A stretch of DNA of 64,000 nt. Origin: Nannochloropsis salina CCMP1776 (Eukaryota; Sar; Eustigmatophyceae; Eustigmatales; Monodopsidaceae). Positions 31,204-40,767 of this stretch are shown here, in pieces; within the stretch, counting starts at the first letter, position 1; each line of letters starts with the position of its first letter. The position numbers and the translations under genes were made by a program. The DNA is taken from NCBI GenBank assembly GCA_004565275.1, contig SDOX01000095.1, forward strand, positions 129,417 to 193,416. Reading direction: 5' to 3'. The notes beneath the pieces were generated by a model. It did no database searches and had not been told where the DNA came from. It saw only the letters and a program-made list of their open reading frames with translations.

Positions 31204-31669
31204 TCTCGGACAGGGAACCCCCAAAGACAGTGAAGTCCTGGCTAAAGACATACATAGGCCTCCCATCGATGGTGCCCCAACCTGTCACCACCCCATCGCC
31301 GGGGTAGACCTCTTTTTGCATGCCGAAATCCGTGCACCGATGGGTCTTAAGCATGTCCGACTCCCGAAATGTGCCCTCGTCCAGAAGCAAGGAGAGACGC
31401 TCGCGCGCGGTAAGCTTGCCTTTTGCGTGCTGCTTGGCCACGCGTTTTTCGCCCCCTCCTTGTAAAGCTTTGGCGCGTTCGTCTTCTAGTCGCACACGGA
31501 AAGCATTCTTCAATGTTACAACACTAGGCTGATGGTTCACCGCCTTGACCTTGGACGAAAGAGGACGCAATACCTGCTGTAAATGGACCCGCGTGCGTAC
31601 TTGACGCAATATTTGATAGAACGACGGAAAGCGCGACAACATTGTGGCGGCGGAGACTGCCGTTTGCAT
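29993..31669 (-). CDS. PCCB: propionyl-CoA carboxylase beta subunit
   Basis: A single-exon gene of 558 residues, the usual length for this subunit. It is the carboxyltransferase half of the biotin enzyme that turns propionyl-CoA into methylmalonyl-CoA in the mitochondrial matrix. Visible marks are [19 protein letters not shown], the N-lobe oxyanion segment [16 protein letters not shown], and the C-lobe motifs [20 protein letters not shown] and [20 protein letters not shown]. The C-lobe also has [12 protein letters not shown] and [18 protein letters not shown]. The biotin-carrying alpha subunit is not in this window. The first 40 residues are rich in Arg, Ser and Gln with almost no acids, as in a mitochondrial presequence. 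Methylcrotonyl-CoA carboxylase is the main alternative, but DVPGFLPG with the [16 protein letters not shown] context fits the propionyl enzyme better. Confidence 0.93.
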
Positions 31670-32072
31670 GGTGCGGTGCCCTGAGCTTGTTCTTGCCGGG
31701 GCTCTTCAGTCCGAGCTCGTGCCCGCCCCCTGGTGCACGTCTGCTGAAGGTAGAGAAAGGCGAGCGACGAACAGAAAACCGAGTCCTCCACGGATACACT
31801 GTCTGTGAGTGCACTTCAGGGCCTGTGGGAGGGCCAGAGTGGGTTCGAGGAGGCAGCCTGAATGTGGGGTCGGGTAGATTGAACTTGTCGCGGAAGCGAG
31901 CGAGTCGTTGTCGTCCACGTCGCGGGGCTACGAAATTGGAAAGTCTCGTGATATGGCCAAAGCTGCAAGAATTTTAGCGGGACACGGCATCACATGTGCA
32001 CAATATTATTATTCATACCAATGAACAGGAACTTTTATCGAAACAGGTTGTTTCGAGCCCTGAATACAAGCC
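31670..32072. other. divergent promoter, PCCB and DnaJ genes
   Basis: About 400 bases between two start codons on opposite strands. It is GC-rich near PCCB and AT-rich near the DnaJ start. No defined element is visible. Confidence 0.5.
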
Positions 32073-33068
32073 ATGGAAAGTAACTCGGGGGGGGAAGAAT
32101 TGTGTTTTTATGAAATTCTGGGGGTACCGCCCGCCAGCTCCACTGATGACATCAAACAAGCGTACCGGCGATTAGCGCTTCAGATGCATCCCGATCGTAA
32201 TCGTGGCAACGAGGAAGAAGCGCGGCAGATGTTCGTGCTTATTGGAGAGGCCTACGAGGTGTTGAGCGACCCGGAGCGACGTGACGTTTACGATCGCTTT
32301 GGGCGCCAGGGACTGGCAGCTCATGATCAAGGTCGCAATCCTGCCGCTTCATCCCCTCGTGGTCGAGGCGGTAGTCGGGGAAGCGGTGTGGAGGATTTCT
32401 TCTCTTCCGCAGGGCATCCTTTCCATCGTGACGCCACCTTCGGATTCCGACATGCGCAAGAAATATTTGACGCTTTTTTCTCTGAAGAACGCGTAGGTTT
32501 CGGGAATGGGCAAGACAACTTTCCCTTTGGCTTTGGCGGGGAAGGACTTGCCCCGAGGACATCCTTCTTTTCCCCCCCATTTTTCGGCGGTGCCATGCAG
32601 CAGCAGCAGGGATTTGGCTTTCGTCCCTTCTCTTTCGCTCCCTTCACAGACTTCGATGAAGGAGGAATTTTCCAGCAGCAATTCCAAAGCAGTAGCAGCA
32701 CCAGCAGTCGCAACGGCTTTTCCATGAGTCAAAGCAGTTTCGGTAACACCCGGAGCAGCAGTAGCAGTACGACAGGTGCCGGTGGTGCGATCAGCAGCAT
32801 GTCTTCAAGTATGACCAGTCAGGATATGGGCAGGGGCACGAGGCGGTCTGTAAGGACTGTAACGACAGTGGGAGCGGGTGGTAGGAGTCGAACCCGGAGA
32901 GAGACAACCGTGAGCTACCCGGATGGGCGGTGCGAAACGACAGTGGAGGAGCAGGAAGCGGCCCCGAGTCCTGATACAGATGCCCATACGAGAGGAGGAG
33001 GGTCCGGAGTGTACTACCTTCAACAGCAGCAGCAACAACAGCAAGGTAGTAGCAGAGGATGGATGTGA
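32073..33068 (+). CDS. DnaJ-domain co-chaperone (DNAJB2/6-like)
   Basis: A 331-residue class B J-protein. The J domain covers residues 10-76, with [20 protein letters not shown] containing the HPD triad (39-41) that triggers Hsp70 ATP hydrolysis. It ends [21 protein letters not shown] Gly/Phe-rich region with many FGFG-type turns follows, then a Ser/Thr-rich stretch at about 210-265, the order seen in animal DNAJB6/DNAJB2. No zinc-finger region is present. A Gln run (CAG repeat) lies near the C terminus (QQQQQQQQ before the last six residues) and another short one is near residue 175. It is probably cytosolic or nuclear, as no targeting signal is seen. Confidence 0.9.
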   Translation: MESNSGGEELCFYEILGVPPASSTDDIKQAYRRLALQMHPDRNRGNEEEARQMFVLIGEAYEVLSDPERRDVYDRFGRQGLAAHDQGRNPAASSPRGRGGSRGSGVEDFFSSAGHPFHRDATFGFRHAQEIFDAFFSEERVGFGNGQDNFPFGFGGEGLAPRTSFFSPPFFGGAMQQQQGFGFRPFSFAPFTDFDEGGIFQQQFQSSSSTSSRNGFSMSQSSFGNTRSSSSSTTGAGGAISSMSSSMTSQDMGRGTRRSVRTVTTVGAGGRSRTRRETTVSYPDGRCETTVEEQEAAPSPDTDAHTRGGGSGVYYLQQQQQQQQGSSRGWM

Positions 33069-34329
33069 AGAGATGTCTTATACCGAAAATGTCAATGAGG
33101 GGAAAAGAACAGACGGATGATGGGCTCTCTTATGAAATGGAGGTGATTCGTGAAAATCAACTTGCCCCCATGTTATAAAATGATTCTTTGCTTTGGAAAG
33201 ATCTGAGAGCGACATAAGCACATCAGGTCGCGGATCAAATATTTTTGTTTTTTGTTGTCTCACAACCCCAAGTGTCACATACGATGATTTCGCATAGTCT
33301 CTTCCATTTTTCATGTCATGTATCGCACTTTGGTTGTTTAATGTCACCTCATACACCTCAATCAACAAAAAAGAAATAAAGCGGAAAAAATGATGCTTCA
33401 ATAGTTCCTTGTCGCAACCCTGCACTATCTCTTACTTCCCCAAAGTCTGAACAAATAAATAGTGTGCTATTGATGCTCATTGCAAATGTGTCTCGGGATG
33501 GCTATTCCTTGGGTTGTCGAGGCTGTTCGGTCGGGTATGTGATGATTAAAGTTGGCCATTTTCTTATATTATTCAAATTTAAATTTTCAAATTATCGCCA
33601 ACTGTAAGGCTATCACGTCACGGCCCCTACTCTAGCTAGCGCCGCTTCTCTCACTTTAATAGATCTTCGAAGCTATGAACAATCTATTTCAAAATTATGG
33701 CATTTCGCTTGAAATGTGATAGTTATGACGCTGTTTTGGTGCAATGAAAGCCGTGTCTGCAAGATCGCAATTTTTTTTTCTTCCTGCACCTGGTTGCTCG
33801 TTCTCTACATCCGTTTCTTAGGTCCCTCCTTATTATTCACTCACGACATTATGACGCGGAAATATTTATAAGCACGCGCAGCTATTCTTTTTGGTTGCAC
33901 TGCACAGTCGATTTCCAGGCGTTTCATCCGGTAGGACTCTGCCGAAAAACCTAGGAGAAGAAAGATCTCGAACTCGCGGCAAGCTCCCTGACATTACGTA
34001 AGAAGGCATAAGTACCCATAAATCCCCTACATTATCTCACCACAACAGCACAATTTACGCAGTTGTACATCGAAAAATCTCTATGCAAATTTCGCATGAT
34101 ATTTTTGCACGCATTACTGTATATGTAGCCCTATCTACCCGTCTGAGTACAAATAATTCGAAACGAAGTACCATAGTATGCGAAAAGACATCGGTTTTGC
34201 ATAATATAACGTGCTCTATCAATGTTTATAATATCTTGCAATTGAGACGATTCCGGCCACAGCAAACTACCCACTAAATGCGCAGGGGCTATACATCTCT
34301 TCTGTTTCCTCATTCTTCAGGCGAGATCT
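33069..34329. other. AT-rich spacer
   Basis: About 1.26 kb. The bases at 33996-34012 (ACGTAAGAAGGCATAAG) recur exactly at 36669-36685 on the other side of the next gene. No coding or RNA gene is visible. Frames here are short and without domains. Confidence 0.5.
33996..34012 (+). repeat. 17-bp direct repeat, copy 1
   Basis: The sequence ACGTAAGAAGGCATAAG is found here and again 2.67 kb downstream, in the same orientation, with the BAR-like/PH gene between the copies. The bases around it also share an AT-rich setting. Confidence 0.6.
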
Positions 34330-36360
34330 ATGGCACGAGCTGAACGTGACGAAGTCGACCACCATGTGCATGGAGTAGACAATGATGAGAATAAGAGCTT
34401 TGCGATGTCAAAGAAGGTTTTCCCTGATGCTGATGCTGAAGTTGGCGGACTGGAAATGCTTCAGCACCAGGCCAATCGTCTGCATGCGAACTCCCAAGAA
34501 GTTGTACACGTCAAGAGTCCGGCAAGTTTCGCTCGACCATTTTCATCCACTATCATACCAACCATCCCAATGTTTGACTCTAAAAAGCAGACATACCCCG
34601 CTGAATCGATGAAGTGCTACCAAGATGCCAAAGCTAGAGCTATGGAAAGTCTTGCTCAAAACTATGCCTTGAAACTGGATGTGGTCAAACAGATAGAAGA
34701 ATTCGAGATCGCACGCCGAGAGTATTTTGACAATAAGCGAGGGTCAAATGCCATTTATTTGATGGCGTTTACCGAGATTTTGAAACGGAGCAAGGCTGAG
34801 AACACTCAATATCTTGAGTTTTTCAATCGTAAAGTCGCAGCGGAAAATACCTATGTTAGGTGCATCTTGGAAATGATAGAGGAGTCGGAAAAATTGAAGC
34901 ACGGAGGTGCTCACAAATCCCCTTGTGAGAGGACATCGGTAGATCCAAAAAAGAATGCACTTGATGATCTTATGGCTGTGCAAGAGCACATGGTGCAGCA
35001 AGTACATATTTTTGCGAAAGTCATTGAAACGAATATTATTCCCGTTCTTGAGGAAATGATCACCACATTCAATGCTTCTGAGGAATCCATTCTTCAAGAT
35101 GGCGGAACGTACTTGGAGGATATCGACGTAGCCGAAGACCACGTGCAGCAAGCCTTCATTCAGTATCGCGACCAAGCACAAGCTTTGGAAAAGATGGGTA
35201 TGTCGGAGGGGCAGGATTTATGGATATATGAGATGCACTATCGGATGGCTGTTGTCATTTTGCTGGAGACTTGGGAACTCTCTTCCTCTGCCTTGACTGC
35301 AATGTTTGCGCGAATGAAGGACACAGAGATGGCTAGGCGACAGGCAATCCACTCGGCCCTCCAAACGTTGAATGAAGAGCAGACGGCTTACTGGAGGAAA
35401 CTCCCCCACCTAGGGGTGACGCTCTCCTCTTTGGTTCAAAGCCATGCTACAGACCCACGTCTGATCGAAAAGCAGATTGGAGCCGATATTCGTATGGGCG
35501 CGAAGCGATTGGGACTGTCGGAGGAAGGTATACATCTCAAGGGTCAGATTATGGCGACCCGTCCCCAGCGCGTATTTACACAAGCGTCGATACAGTCTGC
35601 CGATTTGGGAAAGTCCTCCAGTTTTAACGCGTCCACAAAGAAACATGTAATCAAAGCAGGGTCCGGGAGCTTTTGTTGTGAGACTGAGGCGGTGCCGAAC
35701 AAAAAAACTGCGAAAGCGAACAAGAATAGGAGGAAGAAACAGGCCAAGAAAATGTTTTCGCAGAGACTGGATGGGCCTCTTCAAAGCCCCTTAATCACAC
35801 GAGCACAGATTTTTGAACAGAAGAGTACTAATGTTTTCACATGTAAGAGGCATGTTCTCGCTGTTATGACAATAGACAGCTACCTGCATATATTTGATCT
35901 TCCTCAAGTTTCAATCCGAAGTCAGACGATGGCCGCCAACACCGCATCTGCTGCTGCGCAAGCCGCGCTATACGGCCTAATTAAGAGGCCGGATCGTGTA
36001 AGCCGAGCGGCAGGACATACCTCGCCCGTCATCTCCAGCAATGCCGTCTTCACCTCCGACAAAGAGGGCACCTTTAAGACTTTGGACTTAGTTTCTCCTC
36101 GTCTAACATTAAATCTGACCCAGTGTGAGGCGTATGTGAAAGGTGCGGCGAGCAAGAAAGACACTTGTCTTGAAATTGTTGAGGTTGGAGCAGGGCTCGG
36201 CAGCAAAGGCTTAAAAAAGGTCTTGGAGGGTCTAGCCCACAGGCGTGTAGTCGTTCTTAAAGGGAACACCCAAGAAGAACTAGAGGATTGGTGCGGGGTG
36301 ATAGATGCGTGTAAAAGGATGTCAAGAGCAGGAAGTCCTGCAGTTGTTGGTGCAAGGTGA
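34330..36360 (+). CDS. BAR-like coiled-coil protein with C-terminal PH-like domain
   Basis: A 676-residue single-exon gene. Residues about 85-380 are strongly helical and amphipathic (for example QEHMVQQVHIFAKVIETNII and ALTAMFARMKDTEMARRQAI), like the membrane-bending BAR or F-BAR fold. After a basic linker (KKTAKANKNRRKKQAKKMF), residues about 490-660 look like a PH domain with an insertion. The strands HVLAVMTIDSYLHIFDL and RRVVVLKGNTQEELEDW are followed by a closing helix, GVIDACKRM. The order BAR/F-BAR then PH resembles fungal Slm proteins and ACAP-type proteins, but no ArfGAP zinc finger is present. A role in membrane shaping or plasma-membrane signalling through phosphoinositides is inferred. 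Base composition is more AT-rich than most genes in the window. Confidence 0.72.
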   Translation: MARAERDEVDHHVHGVDNDENKSFAMSKKVFPDADAEVGGLEMLQHQANRLHANSQEVVHVKSPASFARPFSSTIIPTIPMFDSKKQTYPAESMKCYQDAKARAMESLAQNYALKLDVVKQIEEFEIARREYFDNKRGSNAIYLMAFTEILKRSKAENTQYLEFFNRKVAAENTYVRCILEMIEESEKLKHGGAHKSPCERTSVDPKKNALDDLMAVQEHMVQQVHIFAKVIETNIIPVLEEMITTFNASEESILQDGGTYLEDIDVAEDHVQQAFIQYRDQAQALEKMGMSEGQDLWIYEMHYRMAVVILLETWELSSSALTAMFARMKDTEMARRQAIHSALQTLNEEQTAYWRKLPHLGVTLSSLVQSHATDPRLIEKQIGADIRMGAKRLGLSEEGIHLKGQIMATRPQRVFTQASIQSADLGKSSSFNASTKKHVIKAGSGSFCCETEAVPNKKTAKANKNRRKKQAKKMFSQRLDGPLQSPLITRAQIFEQKSTNVFTCKRHVLAVMTIDSYLHIFDLPQVSIRSQTMAANTASAAAQAALYGLIKRPDRVSRAAGHTSPVISSNAVFTSDKEGTFKTLDLVSPRLTLNLTQCEAYVKGAASKKDTCLEIVEVGAGLGSKGLKKVLEGLAHRRVVVLKGNTQEELEDWCGVIDACKRMSRAGSPAVVGAR

Positions 36361-36936
36361 CTCGACATGACATCTTGATAGTACACAAACCCTGGAAAGG
36401 CTGTTTTCTTCGTATTTGATCGACCAAGGAATGAGGGGATTGGTACGTGCTTGATCTTCAGTATTTATGATTTTCAGAAAATGTCACGAGGTTTATCTCG
36501 CGAGTGCAGCAGAAGGCGCCATGCAAGGTGTGAGGCTGAATGAGGCAATACGTATAGATTAAATCTGAAAATCCTTTTTTGTGAGTAATTGTGCTCAGGA
36601 TGAATTCTAAAACTTGAACCACACTACAAATGTGCCTAAATTACGTATGAGAGTTCTACAATAAAGGGACGTAAGAAGGCATAAGCCATTAAGGGCAGCA
36701 CAATTCTCTAAGATGATTCTTCTGTTTTGCTGCCGCACAAGTCATGCATGGCAAATATATTCTCATTTTATTGTCCCCAAAAGTAAATAAGATCTCCCTC
36801 TGTTCCAATTCATTCTAACCTGAACATCATACTTCAATAAGGTTTGCTTACATCTTCGGCCTATGCCTTAGCTACATGCAGGCCAAGTTGTTTTGAATGA
36901 AGGTCGACTCGTTCAATTCAACGGCAATCTCAATTC
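36361..36936. other. AT-rich spacer
   Basis: The region lies between the BAR-like gene and a small convergent minus-strand frame. It contains the second copy of the 17-bp repeat. Nothing else is seen. Confidence 0.5.
36669..36685 (+). repeat. 17-bp direct repeat, copy 2
   Basis: An exact copy of ACGTAAGAAGGCATAAG at 33996-34012. This copy lies about 310 bases after the stop codon of the BAR-like gene. The first copy lies about 320 bases before its start. Confidence 0.6.
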
Positions 36937-37335
36937 TCAAGGAGTGGTCACCGAGGGTGATGCAAAAGGGAGCGTAACAGGCAAATCTGTCGGGCCAAGT
37001 GCTTGTCCTTGAAGACTTTGCATTGACGGACTGTTCACGCCCATGTTATTCATAGGACGCTCTGATTTGCGAGAATATTCTGCTTTCCCTTTATAATGTA
37101 ACTCCCCTCTAAGATGACGTTGGCTCAGATTATGTGGTTTTGGTGTCTCCAAGCGAAAAGCTGACGAGAAAGTCTCAGGTGTAATACTGCTTTCAGTCAC
37201 ATGCAGCGTTGCGTCGACATATCCTGCATCATACAGATTATTCCAAATTTGACCGGCCGTGCCGCATAAGTGACTTTCGTGGGCGTATGCACTGCAAAAC
37301 AGCAGGAATATGAGTGCCATTCGTTGAAAACTCAT
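36937..37335 (-). CDS. small putative secreted protein, unknown
   Basis: A 132-residue frame with an ATG and a good signal peptide, MSFQRMALIFLLFCSAYAHE, likely cut after the AYA. The mature part has two Cys, is polar and shows no known domain. The composition is AT-rich like the surrounding spacer. I do not recognise a family. The signal peptide is the only reason to list it, so it could be a chance frame or the first exon of a longer gene. Confidence 0.35.
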   Translation of the reverse strand: MSFQRMALIFLLFCSAYAHESHLCGTAGQIWNNLYDAGYVDATLHVTESSITPETFSSAFRLETPKPHNLSQRHLRGELHYKGKAEYSRKSERPMNNMGVNSPSMQSLQGQALGPTDLPVTLPFASPSVTTP

Positions 37336-38255
37336 AAAAACCTCCTGAAGGTGGCATAAATCGCGGGAACATGAGAAATCCTTAGTTGAATTATAATGAA
37401 TTTCAATGTAAGCGTGAAACCAGAATTGTACTCAAACATTGAAAGTGATGCCTTGCTGATGTCTGAAAAGCAATCTCTCATTGTCAAGTAGCACGCGGGC
37501 ACGCTATATACGCAAAACACATCTTTCTCAACATTACACGAAGCGAAGCCACAGCCATACATATAGAAGGATGATCTTCATCTTATGAGCCTCATCAACC
37601 AATTTTTCAGCCAGATCACCCAGTCCTTTCGCGGTATGGACACGGGTAAAAGAATCTTCTTGACCTCCTCCTATAATTTGAAAAATAACGGAAAGTAACG
37701 GCGGAGAGTCGTTTCGTTTCAAAAACGAGCAATCCCTCCTGCTTGGTACCGAAGCAGGTTTGTACGTGCAAGACTTCACGTTCCTCAACAATAAAATTTG
37801 ATGGTCTTTTAAGATCTTGATATATTTGGAATCGTCGAAGTACGTGACTGGGACCTTTATCCTTTATCTTTCACTCATTAAACGGGTCCAAGCGGCTCGA
37901 CATCCTCAACTTTCCTCGCTACCTCTCAATGCAACGGGCAATTTTATCGAGCACCAAGCAAAGGGGCACTGTGTACCCAATGCATCTCGACATGAAGTAT
38001 TGATGAAGGCAACAGTTATAATCGAAATTTGTGTTCACTCTCAAGTGTTCTCTGGAAGCATGGATACAGTAAACATGCGATGACCCTTCGAATAAACAAT
38101 TGAAGTGGCTTGGTTCTAAGTTGTACCGCAATAGCAAAGACGACTCTCATAAACCATGATAGGTATTCAAAATGACATTTAGTTTCATCTCCAATATACA
38201 GGTTCAAGTGTACGGTCGGGCCTGTACGGACGTGGTCTGTCTGTTTGTAACAAAA
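37336..38255. other. AT-rich spacer with an unassigned minus-strand fragment
   Basis: Upstream of CDC14. A minus-strand segment near 37565-37670 is preceded by an acceptor-like AG. It reads GLGDLAEKLVDEAHKM in one frame, which looks protein-like, but it stops soon after and I could not connect it to other exons. It may be an exon remnant. The rest is featureless. Confidence 0.4.
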
Positions 38256-40203
38256 ATGACAGACGCTGAGCTTGCCGCTGCTACAGAGATCTTGCCTGTA
38301 AGTGATCTTTCAAACGCCTCTTTTTGAGGTCAGACTCTCTTCTCTATATTTTGTCCTCTTTCTTGTGTGAAGATAGGAATTAGTATTTAAGAAAGCTCCA
38401 AAAGTTCTCTCGCATACTTAGTGCATGCCTCGCGTAAAATAAATGCATAAGCGACTCCGCATGCTCCTCTCCACACCAGTGAGGTTTAAAGCTGTTACCT
38501 ACCAATCAAGGTCTAGATATCATCGCCGCTGAGTTCAACATGCGTAATTAATCTAAATATACTATACTCACCTCGCATGGTTTTATCCGTCACGCATGCA
38601 TTCAGGACCGACTCTATTACGTGAGTCTGCGTGGCAAACTCCCAGCAGAGACAACCAGGAATGCCCATTTTTTCAGCATGGACAATGAGTTAATCTATTG
38701 GAACTTTTTTCTTGACTTCGGACCGCTCAATCTTGCTCAGCTTTACCGCTTCTGTCAGCGGCTGAACAGTAAGCTTAAGTCGGAATCGCTTCGGAATAAA
38801 ATAATATACTACTATTGCGGCTTCCATGCACACAAAAGGACAAACGCTGCTCTACTCATGGCGGCTTGGTCTATGATATATCTAGACCGGAACCCTAAGG
38901 AGGCATTTGAGCCCTTTTGCAAGGTCTCCTCCTCCTTTCCCCCCTTCCATGATGCTTCTCCTTGCCTGTGTACCTATCCCCTTTCCATCCTTGACTGTTT
39001 GAAGGGAATAGCAAAGGCACGCTTTTACAACTTCTTCGATTTTTGCCGATTTAATGTGGAAGAATATGAGCATTTTGAGCAAGTGGAAAATGGAGATCTT
39101 AACTGGATTGTACAGGGAAAGTTTTTGGCATTTGCCGGCCCACAAAATAATCGTGAGCTATCGCCTGAGGGATACTACACCCTTACGCCTGAAAACTATG
39201 CGGGGTATTTCTTAAAGCGTAACGTACAGCTAGTGATTCGTCTTAACAAGAAGTATTATGATGAAACCAAGTAAGACTTATACTGCATATGAGAGGGAGG
39301 GAAGTGCTGGGAATGTTGCAACGCGAGAAGTATGTCGCTGGTGTGGTCCATGTCTTCATGTGTTGCGAGGCATCCTCCCTTATGATGACATCCGTCTACG
39401 TGACAAATCCATACAGTCAATCCCGTATTAATCCCAACTCTTTGTCAATTCATTATTCACTCAGGTTCACCTCTCTAGGCATCAAACACTTGGAGCTTTA
39501 TTATCTCGACGGGTCCATCCCCACGAACGCTATTCTTCAGACGTTCCTTAAAGCCTGTGAGGAGACCCCCGGAGCGATCGCTGTGCATTGTAAGGCTGGA
39601 CTAGGAAGGACTGGGACGTGCATTGCCTGCTACTTGATGAAACATTACCGCTTTACGGCGGCTGAGGCGATCGGGTGGCTTAGGGTGTGCCGGCCAGGCA
39701 GCATCATTGGTCCGCAGCAGCATTATCTAGAGGAGATGGAACAAGTTATGTGGCGACAGGGGGATGCTTACCGACAAGAGAAGGTGCGAGAGGCCAAAAG
39801 CGAGCAAAATGAGAGAGATAATGGGGTAGAAGCCTATCGGACATCCAGAAAAGGCCTCGGGAGCAAGCCTGTGGCTGACGCTGCAGGCAAGGTCGACGAC
39901 GCATCCACAGCTGAGGTATTTGAAGATGCCTCCGACGAGTGGAAGGAGCAGAATGGAGGAAGCAGTGCGTTTGGACGAGACGAGTGCGCGGACGGGATAC
40001 CGAGTGATGTCGTCCCGGCTACTCCAGAACTCTCTTCCCAGTGTCTCCCTGGGTATGTGAGAGCCGATGGCTGCAAAACTAATGCCAACCATTTCAGCAA
40101 TATAAGCAAGCAAGATTCCTACATGACAAGTCAAGGAGACTCGCTTCTGCATCGGAGGGCGATGGTCCAACAAGAGCAACACAGGATGTCGTCAGCTACA
40201 TGA
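38256..40203 (+). CDS. CDC14: CDC14-type dual-specificity phosphatase, three exons
   Basis: Exons 38256-38297, 38606-39270 and 39465-40203 join in phase to 481 residues. The N-terminal CDC14 domain shows [16 protein letters not shown], the conserved [20 protein letters not shown], and [19 protein letters not shown]. After it come [20 protein letters not shown] and the catalytic [10 protein letters not shown], with Cys278 and Arg284. Next is the CDC14-specific [23 protein letters not shown]14 removes phosphate from Ser-Pro sites left by CDK, in mitotic exit in yeast and at centrosomes or basal bodies in many protists. The last 130 residues are polar and probably disordered. Both introns have GT-AG ends. 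It faces the NAD synthetase gene tail to tail. Confidence 0.95.
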
Positions 40204-40767
40204 GGCAGAAATCAAGAGAAATCAAGTGATCAAAATAAAACGGCAGAAAAGATGGCAACAAGATGAAGTGCAATTGAGAGCTCCAGTCACTTGTACATAT
40301 ATTGCGCAAGCACGTGTAGCGACTGTTGAAGCTGTTTAGATGCAGCAGCAGTTCGGCTCCGCATTAGGGTAATATTTTAGAACTACATAGATAAGAGGGC
40401 GACATGGTCACGATGCCTGAGCTGAAAAGAAGATGCATAACAGTGTCTATCCTGTTCCCCTTTTTCCGATTCACCAACCACTCTTCGGATCAAGGCGTGC
40501 ATTCACGAATGGCATCAAGATCAATTGAGTAAGAGGCGAAGAAAACTTCAAGCGGGAAAAAGTATATAAGTTCTGGGTACAGTATCATAAGACTGGAGAG
40601 CGGTTGCTGTCAAACTAATATTCCTGCCCTCCCGATAAAGTATTGACTTGACATAAATCCTTCTTCGTGTTGTTGTCGTCGTTCTTGGTTATGTTGGTGT
40701 TGCTTGTGGTGCTTGGCCAGACTATTTTTTTACATCTTCCCGCTTTGGCTCAGTCGTTTTTGCTGAT
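40204..40767. other. convergent spacer
   Basis: About 560 bases between the CDC14 (plus) and NAD synthetase (minus) stop codons. No feature is seen. Confidence 0.5.

Noticed and set aside
29678-31465. 595-codon plus-strand frame
   Set aside because: It is exactly antisense to the propionyl-CoA carboxylase beta gene and is His/Val/Arg-rich, as expected for the complement of GC-rich codons. It has no domain.
32875-32905. tRNA-like B box on the minus strand (GGTTCGACTCC)
   Set aside because: It lies inside the DnaJ coding region, and no cloverleaf or A box could be built around it.
37534-37791. Minus-strand fragment resembling a glycosidase-type 'VDEAHK' strand
   Set aside because: Only about 35 residues look protein-like and no neighbouring exon or motif supports a glycoside hydrolase.
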